From assembly GCA_018001225.1 (NCBI GenBank), contig JAGNIJ010000019.1:1-64000 (forward strand): a stretch of DNA of 64,000 nucleotides. Reading direction: 5' to 3'. Positions 1-8,123 of the stretch are shown piece by piece; positions within the stretch are counted from its first letter, which is position 1, and the number at the start of each line of letters is the position of its first letter. The notes under the pieces are model-generated. The model made no database searches. It saw only the letters and a program-made list of their open reading frames with translations, and had not been told where the DNA came from. Source of the stretch: Kiritimatiellia bacterium (GTDB lineage: Bacteria; Verrucomicrobiota; Kiritimatiellia; CAIQIC01; JAGNIJ01). The translations under genes and the position numbers were made by a program.

Positions 1-190
1 TCTCGGGGACGCCCCACAGAACATCCTCCGCGATGACATGCCCCGCAGCCTTCGGGTTGACCACCAGCAGGTCGATCTCCTCCTCGGCCTGTTTCGGCCG
101 GGCCGAGACCTGGTACTTGGACGGCTGGCGCACCAGGAAGCCCTGCGCTTCGAAATATTCACGCACGATCCATTCGCTGACGGCGGACAT
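1..190 (-). CDS. Conserved hypothetical protein, 3' end cut by window edge
   Basis: Only the first 63 codons are inside the window; the gene continues beyond position 1. The N-terminus begins MSAVSEWIVREYFEAQGF, followed by a polar stretch and the segment EEEIDLLVVNPKA at about residues 42-54. An acidic residue followed by a hydrophobic strand of the type E-IDLLVV is reminiscent of nuclease-fold cores, but no catalytic motif can be confirmed from this fragment. The ATG at 190 follows AAAGGTGA at a normal Shine-Dalgarno distance. The gene shares orientation with nothing visible to its left; aroB lies upstream on the same strand, separated by a palindromic repeat. I do not recognise a function. 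Confidence 0.6.
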   Translation of the reverse strand, partial: MSAVSEWIVREYFEAQGFLVRQPSKYQVSARPKQAEEEIDLLVVNPKAAGHVIAEDVLWGVPE

Positions 191-207
191 ACATCACCTT
201 TCCCGTT

Positions 208-260
208 CTGTAGCCGGGACCGGCGGTCCCGGCCGCCGGCTTCACCGAAGCCGGCTACAG
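208..260. repeat. Palindromic intergenic repeat (CTGTAG...CTACAG type)
   Basis: Arms CTGTAGCCGG (208-217) and CCGGCTACAG (251-260) enclose a GC-rich centre that is itself partly self-complementary. The last codons and the TAG stop of aroB lie in the right arm. A related element with the same CTGTAG/CTACAG ends is at 47758-47818. It may act as a bidirectional transcript end. Confidence 0.7.
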
Positions 261-1337
261 TTGATCCCAAACCTCCCGCAACACCTCGTCCGGCGCCTCG
301 ACGCCCGGGCGTACGGCGCCGATCCGCCCGGCCAGCACGAACTTCAGCACCCGGTCCTGCGTCTTCTTGTCCAGGGTCATGGCCCGGCGCACGGCGGGCC
401 AGTCGAGGTCCGGCCGCTCCACGGGCAGGCCCAGGGCTCGCAAGAGCGAGATCACCCGATCGGCCTCCGCCGGCGGAAATCCCGTCACGCGGCACGACAA
501 CTGCGCCGCGTAGGCCATGCCCAGGCTGACCGCCTCGCCGTGCAGGTACGTCCCGTAGCCCGTGACCTGCTCGATCGCGTGGCCCAGCGTGTGCCCGAAA
601 TTCAGGATCGCGCGCAGGCTGCGCTCGCGCTCGTCCAGCCGCACCACCTCGGCCTTGATCCGGCAGCAATGCGCGATCACGGTTTCCATCAGCGCCGGTT
701 CGCCGGCCCGCAGGCCCGGCACGTTCTTCTCCAACTCGTCGAAGAACGCGGCGTCGCGGATGACGCCGTACTTCAGCACCTCGGCCAGGCCGGCGGTGTA
801 CTCGCGCGGCGGCAACGAGCGCAGCGTCGCGAGATCCGCGACGACCAGCACAGGCTGATGAAACGCGCCGACCAGGTTCTTGCCGCGCGGCAGGTTGATG
901 CCCGTCTTGCCGCCGACCGAGCTGTCCACCATCGCGAGCAGGCTGGTCGGGACCTGGACGTACCGGAGGCCGCGCAAGAAGCTGGCCGCAAGGTAGCCCG
1001 CAAGGTCGCCCACCACCCCGCCGCCCAGCGCGACAATGAACGCGCGGCGGTCCAGGCCGCGGTCCAGGGCCTCGTCGTACAGGCGGAACAGCATGGCCTC
1101 GGCCTTGGACGATTCCCCGGCCGGGACCGCGACGCGCCCGACCTGGAAACCGGCCGCCCGAAGGCCGTCTTCCAAGGCAGGGCCGTAGAGCGGATCCACG
1201 TGCGTGTCGGAAACGATCAGGGCAGAGGGCCCCAATTCGAGCTCGCGGCAGAGCGCGCCGGTCTGCGCCAGCACGCCCTCCCCGATCCGTATTTCATAGG
1301 AGCGCGCCCCGAGGTCCACTTTGATTTTACAGGCCAT
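255..1337 (-). CDS. aroB: 3-dehydroquinate synthase
   Basis: Second step of the shikimate pathway: converts DAHP to 3-dehydroquinate using NAD+ and a divalent metal in the cytoplasm. The 360-residue protein has the family's usual length. Visible motifs are the NAD-binding GGGVVGD (about 105-111), DSSVGGKTGIN (138-148), GLAEVLKYG (183-191) and the metal ligands in NFGHTLGHA (246-254) and HGEAV (266-270). The start MACKIKVD was chosen because upstream in-frame residues look like non-coding sequence and the ATG lies 10 nt after a good -10 box. There is no Shine-Dalgarno site. The stop codon is inside a palindromic repeat. It feeds the trpE/trpG branch encoded 8 kb away. Confidence 0.97.
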   Translation of the reverse strand: MACKIKVDLGARSYEIRIGEGVLAQTGALCRELELGPSALIVSDTHVDPLYGPALEDGLRAAGFQVGRVAVPAGESSKAEAMLFRLYDEALDRGLDRRAFIVALGGGVVGDLAGYLAASFLRGLRYVQVPTSLLAMVDSSVGGKTGINLPRGKNLVGAFHQPVLVVADLATLRSLPPREYTAGLAEVLKYGVIRDAAFFDELEKNVPGLRAGEPALMETVIAHCCRIKAEVVRLDERERSLRAILNFGHTLGHAIEQVTGYGTYLHGEAVSLGMAYAAQLSCRVTGFPPAEADRVISLLRALGLPVERPDLDWPAVRRAMTLDKKTQDRVLKFVLAGRIGAVRPGVEAPDEVLREVWDQL

Positions 1338-1347
1338 CAAGGATGAG

Positions 1348-1376
1348 CAAATAGGGCCGCGCCCAGCCGGTGTCAA
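1348..1376 (-). promoter_or_regulatory. Promoter of aroB
   Basis: On the minus strand TTGACA (1376-1371), a 17-bp spacer and TATTTG (1353-1348). The -35 box is a perfect consensus. Transcription would begin about 3-4 nt before the aroB ATG, so the message is nearly leaderless. Confidence 0.6.
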
Positions 1377-1398
1377 CATCATAGCGCCTGCTTCCCTG

Positions 1399-1427
1399 TT
1401 GCCGCCACGTAATTTCCACGCTACCGT
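1399..1427 (+). promoter_or_regulatory. Promoter of the parvulin-like gene at 1434
   Basis: TTGCCG (1399-1404), 17-bp spacer, TACCGT (1422-1427). Exactly 6 nt separate the -10 box from the ATG at 1434, so the predicted start of transcription coincides with the start codon. Confidence 0.5.
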
Positions 1428-1433
1428 GATCAC

Positions 1434-2156
1434 ATGCACATCTTACGCACCGCGCCGATCCTGCTCCTGCTCCTCGCCGGGACCGTTTTCGCGGAGGAAT
1501 CCCCGTCGCCCGCGGTTCCGGCCTCCGAGCCGCCTGCCCTCGCCTCCGACGTCGTCGCCCGCGTCGGCGACTTCGACGTGCCGTACGAGTGGTTCCTCCA
1601 CGAGTTCCGGTCGTCCTTCTTCCGCCATACCGGCGAGCCGGACGTTCGCGAGGCGGTCTTCCAGCCCTTTCTCGAGCGCATGACCCTTTACGCCCTCGCC
1701 CGGCAGGAGGGGCTGCAGGATCAGCCCGCGTTGCGCGCGCGAATCCGGGAGCGCGTCGACGGCATGCGGGCGTACATGGAATACCAGCTGGCCATGGTCG
1801 AAGTGGGCATGGTCATGCAAGAGTATCTCGAAGCCCGCGGCGTGACTGCGGACTCGATCCGGGTCGGCGACGAGGACCTGCAGGCTTTTTTCGACCGGCA
1901 CGTCAAGGGACGGCCCGGCGCCCCGGATACGCTGGAGGACGTCCCCGCGGAAATCCGGGACCGTATGCGCCAGGACATCGCCATGACCCGGTACGCCGAA
2001 TCCGTCAGCGCGGCCCTGGCGGAATGGAAAACGAACATGCCCGTGGCCGTGAATACCGACCTCGTCCGTTCGGTGCCGCTCCCGGAGATGAACGGCGCGC
2101 CGCCGGGCATGACGCCGCCAGCGGTGCGCGCATCAGGGCCCGCGGTTGAAGAGTGA
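1434..2156 (+). CDS. Secreted SurA-N/parvulin-like chaperone lacking a PPIase domain
   Basis: A 240-residue protein beginning with a hydrophobic signal peptide (residues 1-20, cleavage near VFA-EE). Residues 40-200 are a helical, charged region starting VARVGDFDVPYEWFLHEF, which resembles the N-terminal chaperone segment of SurA/PrsA-type peptidyl-prolyl isomerases. No parvulin catalytic domain follows. The C-terminus is a proline-rich tail. A role as a periplasmic chaperone is inference. It is divergent from aroB, and its last 24 bp overlap the convergent gene at 2133-2822. A complete PpiD-like gene lies downstream at 3252, so the two may act on the same outer-membrane or secreted clients. 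Confidence 0.6.
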   Translation: MHILRTAPILLLLLAGTVFAEESPSPAVPASEPPALASDVVARVGDFDVPYEWFLHEFRSSFFRHTGEPDVREAVFQPFLERMTLYALARQEGLQDQPALRARIRERVDGMRAYMEYQLAMVEVGMVMQEYLEARGVTADSIRVGDEDLQAFFDRHVKGRPGAPDTLEDVPAEIRDRMRQDIAMTRYAESVSAALAEWKTNMPVAVNTDLVRSVPLPEMNGAPPGMTPPAVRASGPAVEE

Positions 2157-2822
2157 CGCCCAGTCCAACTCCGTCTCGCGGTAGATCCGGTCCACCTCGT
2201 CGAGGAACGCCGCGATCTCCTGCTCGCCGTTGTAGCCGACCCGCCGCGCCAGGGCCTCGAGCCGGTTCCGCCGGTGCTCCGCGCCCAGGGAAATGATGGA
2301 ACCCATGACCTCCTGCATTTCGGCGCGGAGCCGGTCCTTTTCCTCCGCCTCGCCGGCCTCTTCGGCGCGGGTCCGGATCTCGTCCAGCTTGAGCAACTGC
2401 TCCTTCAGCCGCGCCACGAGGTCCTGTTCCGCCGCGTCCGCGGGCGCGGCGGCCCGGCCGTCCAGCCGGTCGAATTCCCGGTCCATTGCCCGGTCGTACT
2501 TCTCCAGGTCGCGCAGGACGTGCTCCGGGAGCGGGGGCGGTTCTGTCTTCTCTACGGGGGCGGCCGGGGGAACATCGACCGGCTGAATCTCGACGCCGGC
2601 GGGCCTGAGCGCGGCCGGCTCCCGCGCGAATTCCGGCCGGGGCGTTGGGGCCCGGACGGGCTCCGCGGGGCGCGCGGCGTCCGGCGCGAGAACGGCGGCC
2701 GGCGCCGCCGTCCGCAGGACACGGATTTCCTCCCGGCAGGCCGCGGCCTTCCGCAGCGCCAGGCCGGCCGCCAGCAGCGCGGCGAGGGCGATCAGGGCCA
2801 GGGCCATGGACAGCTTGTTCAT
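2133..2822 (-). CDS. Hypothetical membrane-anchored protein with acidic coiled-coil
   Basis: A 229-residue protein with one N-terminal hydrophobic segment (about residues 4-22, MNKLSMALALIALAALLAAG) and no charged C-region typical of cleavage, so probably an anchor. A proline/alanine-rich linker (40-90) leads to a strongly charged helical region (about 95-200) predicted to be coiled coil. The start at 2822 has AAGGGAG six bases upstream; an in-frame start at 2858 would lack this. The 3' end overlaps the convergent gene by 24 bp. The miniature transposon at 2876-3143 lies directly upstream and may separate it from, or supply, its promoter. Function not recognised. Confidence 0.55.
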   Translation of the reverse strand: MNKLSMALALIALAALLAAGLALRKAAACREEIRVLRTAAPAAVLAPDAARPAEPVRAPTPRPEFAREPAALRPAGVEIQPVDVPPAAPVEKTEPPPLPEHVLRDLEKYDRAMDREFDRLDGRAAAPADAAEQDLVARLKEQLLKLDEIRTRAEEAGEAEEKDRLRAEMQEVMGSIISLGAEHRRNRLEALARRVGYNGEQEIAAFLDEVDRIYRETELDWASLFNRGP

Positions 2823-2875
2823 GCCGGCTCCCTTACACCATCGGGCCGCGCCTGCCAACTCAATCCGGCCGCCGC

Positions 2876-3143
2876 CAGGACTGATTCATAAACGATCGTA
2901 ACCCGTTTCAACCATGGAAGAACAAGGCGCGCGCACACCAGGGCATGCGCGGGCCTCGAGGGCGAGGCCGCGCTACACGGACGCCGCGAATGCGGTACTC
3001 GGCGTAGCCCGCGACCGCCCCCGGTCGCGGGGCCGTTGGCTCCGCGGATTCCGGACCCCCACGTTTCGCGAGGTGAGTCCCATTGAGAAAAATCGCATTC
3101 CCTTCACGGATCGAGGATTCACCGTTCTCATGAATCAGTCCTG
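2876..3143. mobile_element. MITE related to the ISAs1-type element at 38927-40565
   Basis: A 268-bp element bounded by a perfect 14-bp terminal inverted repeat, CAGGACTGATTCAT at the left and ATGAATCAGTCCTG at the right, and flanked on both sides by a perfect 9-bp direct repeat GGCCGCCGC (2867-2875 and 3144-3152). A 9-bp duplication fits the 8-10 bp usual for the ISAs1 family. The ends match those of the full insertion sequence at 38.9 kb in 12-13 of 13 positions, and the next 20 bases are also similar. It carries no credible gene, so it would need the transposase of the larger element to move. Confidence 0.9.
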
Positions 3144-3172
3144 GGCCGCCGCGGCGCCGGGCCGATTCGCTG

Positions 3173-3201
3173 TTGACCGGGCGGGGGTGGGTGTTTATGT
3201 T
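3173..3201 (+). promoter_or_regulatory. Promoter of ppiD-like gene
   Basis: TTGACC (3173-3178), 17-bp G-rich spacer, TATGTT (3196-3201), giving a leader of about 44 nt. It lies 21 bp beyond the target-site duplication of the MITE, so it belongs to the host DNA rather than the element. Confidence 0.55.
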
Positions 3202-3251
3202 TCGGCGTTTCGTACCAGGATTCGGGGCAGAGAGAAAGGGCGCGTGCGATC

Positions 3252-5033
3252 ATGGCCATGCTGATTACCAAGTTTCACAGTCTGATCCGGAACCGCCTGC
3301 TGTGGGCGGCGTTCCTCGTGATCATCGTCTTCACCTTCGTGATCTGGGGCACCACGACCTCGGGCAGTAAGGACCAGGAAGGCGCCAACTCGGCCGGGAA
3401 GCTGGACGGCGAGTACGTGCCCATGGAGGAGTTCCGGCGCGCCTATTTCAGCACGTACATGTCCATCGTGCTGAACGTCGGCCGGCCCCTGAACGTCACC
3501 GCGGAACTGGACCGGCAGATCAAGCAGGCCGCGTGGCGCCGGCTGGCGGCGCTCCGCCAGGCCGAGGCGCTCGGCCTGACGGCCAACAACGATGAAGTTA
3601 TCGCCACGATCCGCGGGCACCAGGGCTTCCAATACCAGGGCCAGTTCAGCCCGCAGCACTACCAGGCCTTCGTTCAGAACGTTCTGAACCGCCTCGGCTT
3701 TGCCGAGGTCCAGTTCGAGGAGCACGTCCGGCAGGAGATCGCGCTCCAGAAACTGCAGTACATGGTCCAGCAGGCCGTCCTGGTCACCCCGTACGAGATC
3801 AACCGCGCGATCACGACCTTGAGCGACACCTTCGAGGCGGAGTACGTTGCGATCGGCGAGAAGGACGTCGAGGACGAAGTCCGGGTCGGGGAAACAGAGG
3901 CCCGCGCGCTGTTCCTGAAGGACCCCGCCCTGTTCACCATCCCGGAGAAGGTAAGCCTGCGCTATGTCGCGCTGCCGCTGACCAACTACACCGCCGCGGT
4001 CACGGTCGCCGAGGAGGACGCGCTGGTATACTACGACGATTTCATGGATTCGTTCGTCCGCACCAACCGCGTCCGGATCGCCGCCGACGAGGAAGGGGCG
4101 GAGCCCCCGGCGGAGGACGAGGAGGCCGCCTGGTCGAACGAAATCGTGCAGTTGACCTTCGACGAGGTGAAGACCAGCATCGTCGAGCGCATGACGATGG
4201 ACCGCGCGCGGGACAAGGCGGTGGAAGCGGCGACGGAACTGGTGATCCGGCTCGCGCCGGACCGGGAGGGTCAGGCCCTGACCTTCGAGGACGTGATGGC
4301 CAAGGCCGGCCTGGCGATCCGGACGGCCGGCCCGTTCGCGGCGAACGAGCCCGTGGAGGGCGTGGACGCCGGGCTCGAATTCAACCGGGCCGCGTTCACT
4401 CTGCGAGACACGCCGGATGAGTATTTCAGCGACGCGGTCGTGGGCAGCAACGCGGTGTACGTGCTGGCCCTGACGGAGCGGTTCGACGCCCGCGTTCCGG
4501 AGTTCGAGGAAGTGTCGGAAGACGTGCTGAAGGTCGCACGCCAGCAGGCGATCGCCGAGGCCATCACGAAGAAGGCGCAGTCCGTGCGGGAGGTGGCGCT
4601 GGCCGCGCAGGAGGCCAAGGGCCCGTCGTTCGCCAACGCCGCGGAGTCCTTCAAGCTCGATCCGGTGCGCGTCGGGCCCTTCAGCCTGACCGAGGGCCTG
4701 GACGAGCAGGCCGCCTACAGCGAGGAGCTGTTGAGAACGGTCCTCCTGCTCAACGAGGGAGAGGTCAGCGAGCCCATCGTCGCCGAAGACGCCGTGCTCG
4801 TCATCCGCCTCGCAAAGCGCAGCGCCGGGGAGACCACGGAGCTCGAACCCATGCGCGAGCAGATCGCCGACTCCATCCGCCGGCAGCGCAACCGCACCCT
4901 CTTCAGCGAGTGGCAGGAATACCTGCTCCGGGCGGGCCGGCTGGAGGACCGCATGGCCGTACCGGACGAGGAGATGCCCGCGGACGAGGAGGATCTCCCG
5001 GAAGAGGCCCCGGCCCCGGACGCGGAGTCCTGA
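3252..5033 (+). CDS. PpiD/SurA-type membrane-anchored peptidyl-prolyl isomerase-like chaperone
   Basis: A 593-residue protein with a single N-terminal membrane segment (about residues 15-37, LLWAAFLVIIVFTFVIW), then a SurA-N-like helical domain (50-200) and a second periplasmic region. The order anchor, chaperone domain, parvulin-like region matches PpiD, which helps newly secreted proteins leave the Sec translocon. The parvulin part (about 225-500) is divergent: it contains a long EEGAEPPAEDEEAAW acidic insert near 275-290. Isomerase activity is therefore uncertain. The C-terminal 30 residues are highly acidic. Two ATGs, at 3252 and 3258, are possible; AGAGAAAGGG lies upstream of both. Adjacent to another parvulin-like gene at 1434. 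Confidence 0.75.
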   Translation: MAMLITKFHSLIRNRLLWAAFLVIIVFTFVIWGTTTSGSKDQEGANSAGKLDGEYVPMEEFRRAYFSTYMSIVLNVGRPLNVTAELDRQIKQAAWRRLAALRQAEALGLTANNDEVIATIRGHQGFQYQGQFSPQHYQAFVQNVLNRLGFAEVQFEEHVRQEIALQKLQYMVQQAVLVTPYEINRAITTLSDTFEAEYVAIGEKDVEDEVRVGETEARALFLKDPALFTIPEKVSLRYVALPLTNYTAAVTVAEEDALVYYDDFMDSFVRTNRVRIAADEEGAEPPAEDEEAAWSNEIVQLTFDEVKTSIVERMTMDRARDKAVEAATELVIRLAPDREGQALTFEDVMAKAGLAIRTAGPFAANEPVEGVDAGLEFNRAAFTLRDTPDEYFSDAVVGSNAVYVLALTERFDARVPEFEEVSEDVLKVARQQAIAEAITKKAQSVREVALAAQEAKGPSFANAAESFKLDPVRVGPFSLTEGLDEQAAYSEELLRTVLLLNEGEVSEPIVAEDAVLVIRLAKRSAGETTELEPMREQIADSIRRQRNRTLFSEWQEYLLRAGRLEDRMAVPDEEMPADEEDLPEEAPAPDAES

Positions 5034-5060
5034 CCGGGCCGGTCCGGGAAAAGAATCCGC

Positions 5061-5088
5061 TTGAATTCCGCCGGGCGGGTGATAGCGT
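5061..5088 (+). promoter_or_regulatory. Possible promoter of the DUF2156 gene
   Basis: TTGAAT (5061-5066), 16-bp spacer, TAGCGT (5083-5088). The same GATAGCGT -10 context is found upstream of gtrA. The leader would be about 115 nt and contains the palindrome GGAAGTACTTCC (5193-5204) next to the start codon. Confidence 0.4.
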
Positions 5089-5208
5089 CTCGCGCCCGTT
5101 GGGATTCCCGTCGCCTTTCCCCGGGAGCGGAGGTTTCCGCAGCCCGGGGACCGGCGGGCGCCGGCGGGTCCGGCAGATCCCGACCGGAGGTTGGAAGTAC
5201 TTCCATCC

Positions 5209-6255
5209 ATGCAAGAAAACGATGGGCAATGTCTCGGCCTTGCCCCCCTGCGTCTGGCCGACCGTCCTTTGTTTCACGATCTGTTCTCCCGCCAGGCCCG
5301 TCCGATCTCGGACTACTCCTTCGCGGGCACCTTCCTGTGGAGCGCGAGCCTGAAGCTCTACTGGGGCCTGCTCCACCGGCATCTCTGCGTCTTCGCCAAC
5401 GGCACGGGCGACCTGACCATGCTGGTCCCGCCGATGCCGGAGCCCGGCGCCGGGCCCGACGACCTGGGGCGCTGCCTGCGGGAGTGCTTCGCCCGGATGG
5501 ACGAGTACAACGAGCGCCACAGCCAGCGGCACCGCTCCCGCGTCGAGTACGTGTCCGAGGAAATGCTGGCGCGGTTGCGCGCCGCGCCCGGCTTCGATCT
5601 GGAGGCCGCGCCCATGGGCGGCGACTACATCTACGACATGGCTCGGATGATCGACCTGGCCGGGGGCGGGCTCAAATCCAAGCGCAGCGCCCGCAACAAG
5701 TTCCTGCGCGACTACCCGGATCACCGGACGGAACTTTTGACCCCCGCGCATCGTCCGGCCTGCCTGGCCCTGCTCCTGCGCTGGCAGCAGCACGCGGAAC
5801 TGAAGTATGGGAACGAACCGCAGTTCGAGGAGGCGGCGGGAACCCGGGTGCTGCGCCGCCGCGAAGTCGCGGCCTGCGAATTCTCGCTGGACCACATGGA
5901 CGCGCTGAACCTGAAGGGCCTGGCCCTTTTCGTCGGCGCCGAGCTGGTCGGCTTCACGCTCGGGGAGGCGCTGACGGCGAACCAGGCCTCCATCCTGATC
6001 GAAAAGACGCACCCGGACTTTCCCGGCGCGCCGCAGGTCATCTTCTCCGAGTTCTGCCGCCAGGGCTGGGCCGGATACGCCGAATGCAACGCGGGGGACG
6101 ACTGCGGCATGCCGTCGCTGCAGTTCACCAAGGAAAGCTACCGGCCCATCGCCCGGCTGCACAAGTACAGCCTGGCGCGGCGCGTGCCGACGCGCTGCGA
6201 ACCGGGGCCCGTCGTCCTGGAACTCTGCCCTCCGCCCCGGGCCCTCTGCGCATGA
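5209..6255 (+). CDS. DUF2156 family protein (GNAT-like acyltransferase fold)
   Basis: A 348-residue protein of the DUF2156/phosphatidylglycerol lysyltransferase C-terminal type. It shows the family features FSRQARPISDYSFAGTFLW near the N-terminus, a central K-rich segment (SKRSARNKFLRDY, about 160-172), and a C-terminal half with FVGAELVGFTLGEAL followed by HPDFPGAPQVIFSEF, as in duplicated acetyltransferase folds. The substrate is not evident; relatives aminoacylate lipids, and the absence of the large membrane domain suggests a soluble enzyme here. ATG 5209 was chosen over an in-frame TTG at 5191 that abuts GGAGG with no spacing. It overlaps the downstream GNAT gene by ATGA, so the two acyltransferases are translationally coupled. 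Confidence 0.75.
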   Translation: MQENDGQCLGLAPLRLADRPLFHDLFSRQARPISDYSFAGTFLWSASLKLYWGLLHRHLCVFANGTGDLTMLVPPMPEPGAGPDDLGRCLRECFARMDEYNERHSQRHRSRVEYVSEEMLARLRAAPGFDLEAAPMGGDYIYDMARMIDLAGGGLKSKRSARNKFLRDYPDHRTELLTPAHRPACLALLLRWQQHAELKYGNEPQFEEAAGTRVLRRREVAACEFSLDHMDALNLKGLALFVGAELVGFTLGEALTANQASILIEKTHPDFPGAPQVIFSEFCRQGWAGYAECNAGDDCGMPSLQFTKESYRPIARLHKYSLARRVPTRCEPGPVVLELCPPPRALCA

Positions 6256-6791
6256 AGAGGCCCTGCCGCCCGGGCCGGCTGACGGATCTGCGTGCGCTGA
6301 CGGCGCTCGAGGCCCTGTGTTTCGAGCACCCGGGCGAGCGCTTCCACCGCCGACAGATCCGCGGCCTGCTGCTCAATCCGCGCGCCGGCGTGTTCGTGAT
6401 CCGGCGCGGCGGCGCCCCGGCGGGGTGGGCGGCGGGACTGGTGCGGCGCGCCCGCGGGCGTTGCGCGGGCCGCCTCTATGCCCTCGCCGTGCATCCGGAT
6501 TACCGGGGGCGAGGCTTCGGGCTCCGCCTGGCGAAGGCGGTTCTGGAGGACCTGCGCCGGCGCGGCGCCCGAACGGTCAGCCTGGAAGTCCGTGCGGACA
6601 ACCGCGCGGCGCGGCGCCTGTACGAGGGCCTGGGCTTCATCGCGGCCGGCGCCCTGCCCGACTATTACGGGCCCGGCCTGCACGGACTCCGGATGCGCCG
6701 CCCGGCGACGACGTTCAGGACTCGGGCCGCAGCGACGAGTGGTGCTCGACGATCCGCCACCGGCCGTCCTGCAGGCGGTAGACGAAGGTGA
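6252..6791 (+). CDS. GNAT family N-acetyltransferase (RimI-like)
   Basis: A 179-residue protein. The acetyl-CoA binding motif is clear: LYALAVHPDYRGRGFGLRLA (about 75-94), containing the R/Q-x-x-G-x-G/A signature as RGRGFG, followed by ADNRAARRLYEGLGF (117-131), which is typical of RimI and other protein N-terminal acetyltransferases. Substrate is unknown. The last 35 residues beyond GLHGLRMRRP are arginine- and alanine-rich and overlap the 3' end of the convergent gene by 77 bp, which is unusual. Start is fixed by the ATGA overlap with the preceding gene. Confidence 0.8.
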   Translation: MKRPCRPGRLTDLRALTALEALCFEHPGERFHRRQIRGLLLNPRAGVFVIRRGGAPAGWAAGLVRRARGRCAGRLYALAVHPDYRGRGFGLRLAKAVLEDLRRRGARTVSLEVRADNRAARRLYEGLGFIAAGALPDYYGPGLHGLRMRRPATTFRTRAAATSGARRSATGRPAGGRRR

Positions 6792-7179
6792 ACCGCGCGT
6801 CCACCTCGCGGACAATCCCGTCCGGGTCCGTCAGTGTGAACGTGTAGAGGCCCGAGCGGATCGCGAGGTCCCCAAACCGGCGCAGATGGCTCTCCGTGAT
6901 GACGCCGGCCGGCTGCTTCTCCAGGAAATGCACGAAGTAGTCCCGAATACCCTCGGGCCCGACGCGCACGCGACCGGACAGCGTGGGCAACAACACCGCA
7001 TCCTCCGCGTAGAGCGCCACCACCGTGTCCGGGTCGCCCGTCCGCAGGGCCGCGTCCCACTGGTCGAACAGCGCGGCCACCTCCGCCTCCCCGCCGGCGA
7101 CCTCCGGGGTCTGGGCGCACGCCACAACGCCGGCCAGAATACATAACCATCCCGCGAGCCGCCTCTCTCGTCTTCTCAT
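6715..7179 (-). CDS. SnoaL/DUF4440-like protein with export signal
   Basis: A 154-residue protein: hydrophobic N-terminus (residues 8-22) ending in GVVACAQ, which could be a lipobox or a simple signal peptide. A single NTF2-like domain follows, with VAALFDQWDAALRTGDPDTVVALYAEDAVLLPTLS-type sequence (about 34-68), the typical start of SgcJ/EcaC and calmodulin-kinase association-domain relatives. The C-terminal strand is GRWRIVEHHSSLRP. Such domains bind small ligands or form dimers; the ligand is unknown. GGGGAG lies 8 nt before the ATG. The gene overlaps the convergent GNAT gene by 77 bp. Confidence 0.7.
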   Translation of the reverse strand: MRRRERRLAGWLCILAGVVACAQTPEVAGGEAEVAALFDQWDAALRTGDPDTVVALYAEDAVLLPTLSGRVRVGPEGIRDYFVHFLEKQPAGVITESHLRRFGDLAIRSGLYTFTLTDPDGIVREVDARFTFVYRLQDGRWRIVEHHSSLRPES

Positions 7180-7328
7180 GTTTTCATTCTCCCCTCGATG
7201 AGCCCCATCTTCGCCCTTTCCGGGCAGAAGGGAAAGCCCTTTGCGCCGGTCCCGGCCTCCAATAATTCCAGTTGACGCGGAGCCTTTCCCGGTCCACGTT
7301 TTCCGGACTTGCGATGGGAAACGACACC

Positions 7329-8123
7329 ATGCCGGCCAAACGGATCATACCGTGCCTGGACATCAACGCCGGGCGCGTGGTCAAGGGCGTGCGCTTCGTG
7401 GAACTCCGCGACGCGGGCGACCCGGTTCAGGTCGCCCGCGCCTACGAGGCGCAGGGCGCGGACGAGTTGACCTTTCTCGACATCACCGCCTCGCACGAGG
7501 CGCGCGACACGATCGTCGAGGTCGTCCGCGCCGTCGCGCAGCAGGTGTTCATGCCCCTGACCGTCGGCGGCGGCGTGCGCACCGCGGCGGACATCCGGCG
7601 GATGCTCCAGGCGGGGGCGGACAAGGTCTCGCTGAACACCGCGGCACTGCTGAACCCCGGGATCATCGACGAGACCGCGAGGCAGTTCGGCAGCCAGTGC
7701 ATCGTCCTGGCCATCGATGCCCGCAAGCGGACCGGCGGGCCAGGCCCGGCTTCGCCAGGAACTTCGCCGGGGCAAGGCTGGACGGTGTTCACGCACGGCG
7801 GCCGCAAGCCCACCGAGCGCGAGGCGGTCGAGTGGGCGCGCGAGGGCGTCGGGCGCGGCGCGGGAGAGATCCTGCTGACCAGCATGGACCGCGACGGCAC
7901 GCAGGACGGGTACGATTTGGAATTGACGCGGGCCGTGTCCGAGGCGGTCCCGGTGCCGGTGATCGCCTCGGGGGGCGTCGGCGCGCTGGATCATTTCTAC
8001 GACGGGATCGTGCTCGGCAAGGCGGACGCGGTGCTCGCGGCCTCGGTCTTCCATTTCGGCACGTTCACGATCCCGCAGGTGAAGGAGCACTTGAAACGGA
8101 AGGGCGTGGAGGTGCGGCTGTGA
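7329..8123 (+). CDS. hisF: Imidazole glycerol phosphate synthase cyclase subunit
   Basis: With HisH, makes imidazole glycerol phosphate and AICAR from PRFAR in histidine synthesis. This is a TIM-barrel protein of 264 residues; motifs are the N-terminal [19 protein letters not shown] with the catalytic Asp, [34 protein letters not shown] (second catalytic Asp) and ASGGVG. Start MPAKRIIPC matches the family; two upstream ATG/GTG options would add 5-19 residues. Compared with the Thermotoga protein, about 13 extra residues ([13 protein letters not shown], nt 7738-7777) lie between IDARKR and WTVFTHGG; the DNA there is partly self-complementary. HisI follows with a GTGA overlap; hisH is not in the window. 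Confidence 0.95.
   Translation: MPAKRIIPCLDINAGRVVKGVRFVELRDAGDPVQVARAYEAQGADELTFLDITASHEARDTIVEVVRAVAQQVFMPLTVGGGVRTAADIRRMLQAGADKVSLNTAALLNPGIIDETARQFGSQCIVLAIDARKRTGGPGPASPGTSPGQGWTVFTHGGRKPTEREAVEWAREGVGRGAGEILLTSMDRDGTQDGYDLELTRAVSEAVPVPVIASGGVGALDHFYDGIVLGKADAVLAASVFHFGTFTIPQVKEHLKRKGVEVRL

Noticed and set aside
3195..5210. Long open frame antisense to the PpiD-like gene
   Set aside because: High-GC shadow frame: no domain, arginine/leucine-rich composition, and it opposes a gene with a clear anchor and domain structure. The same applies to long antisense frames opposite carB and trpE.
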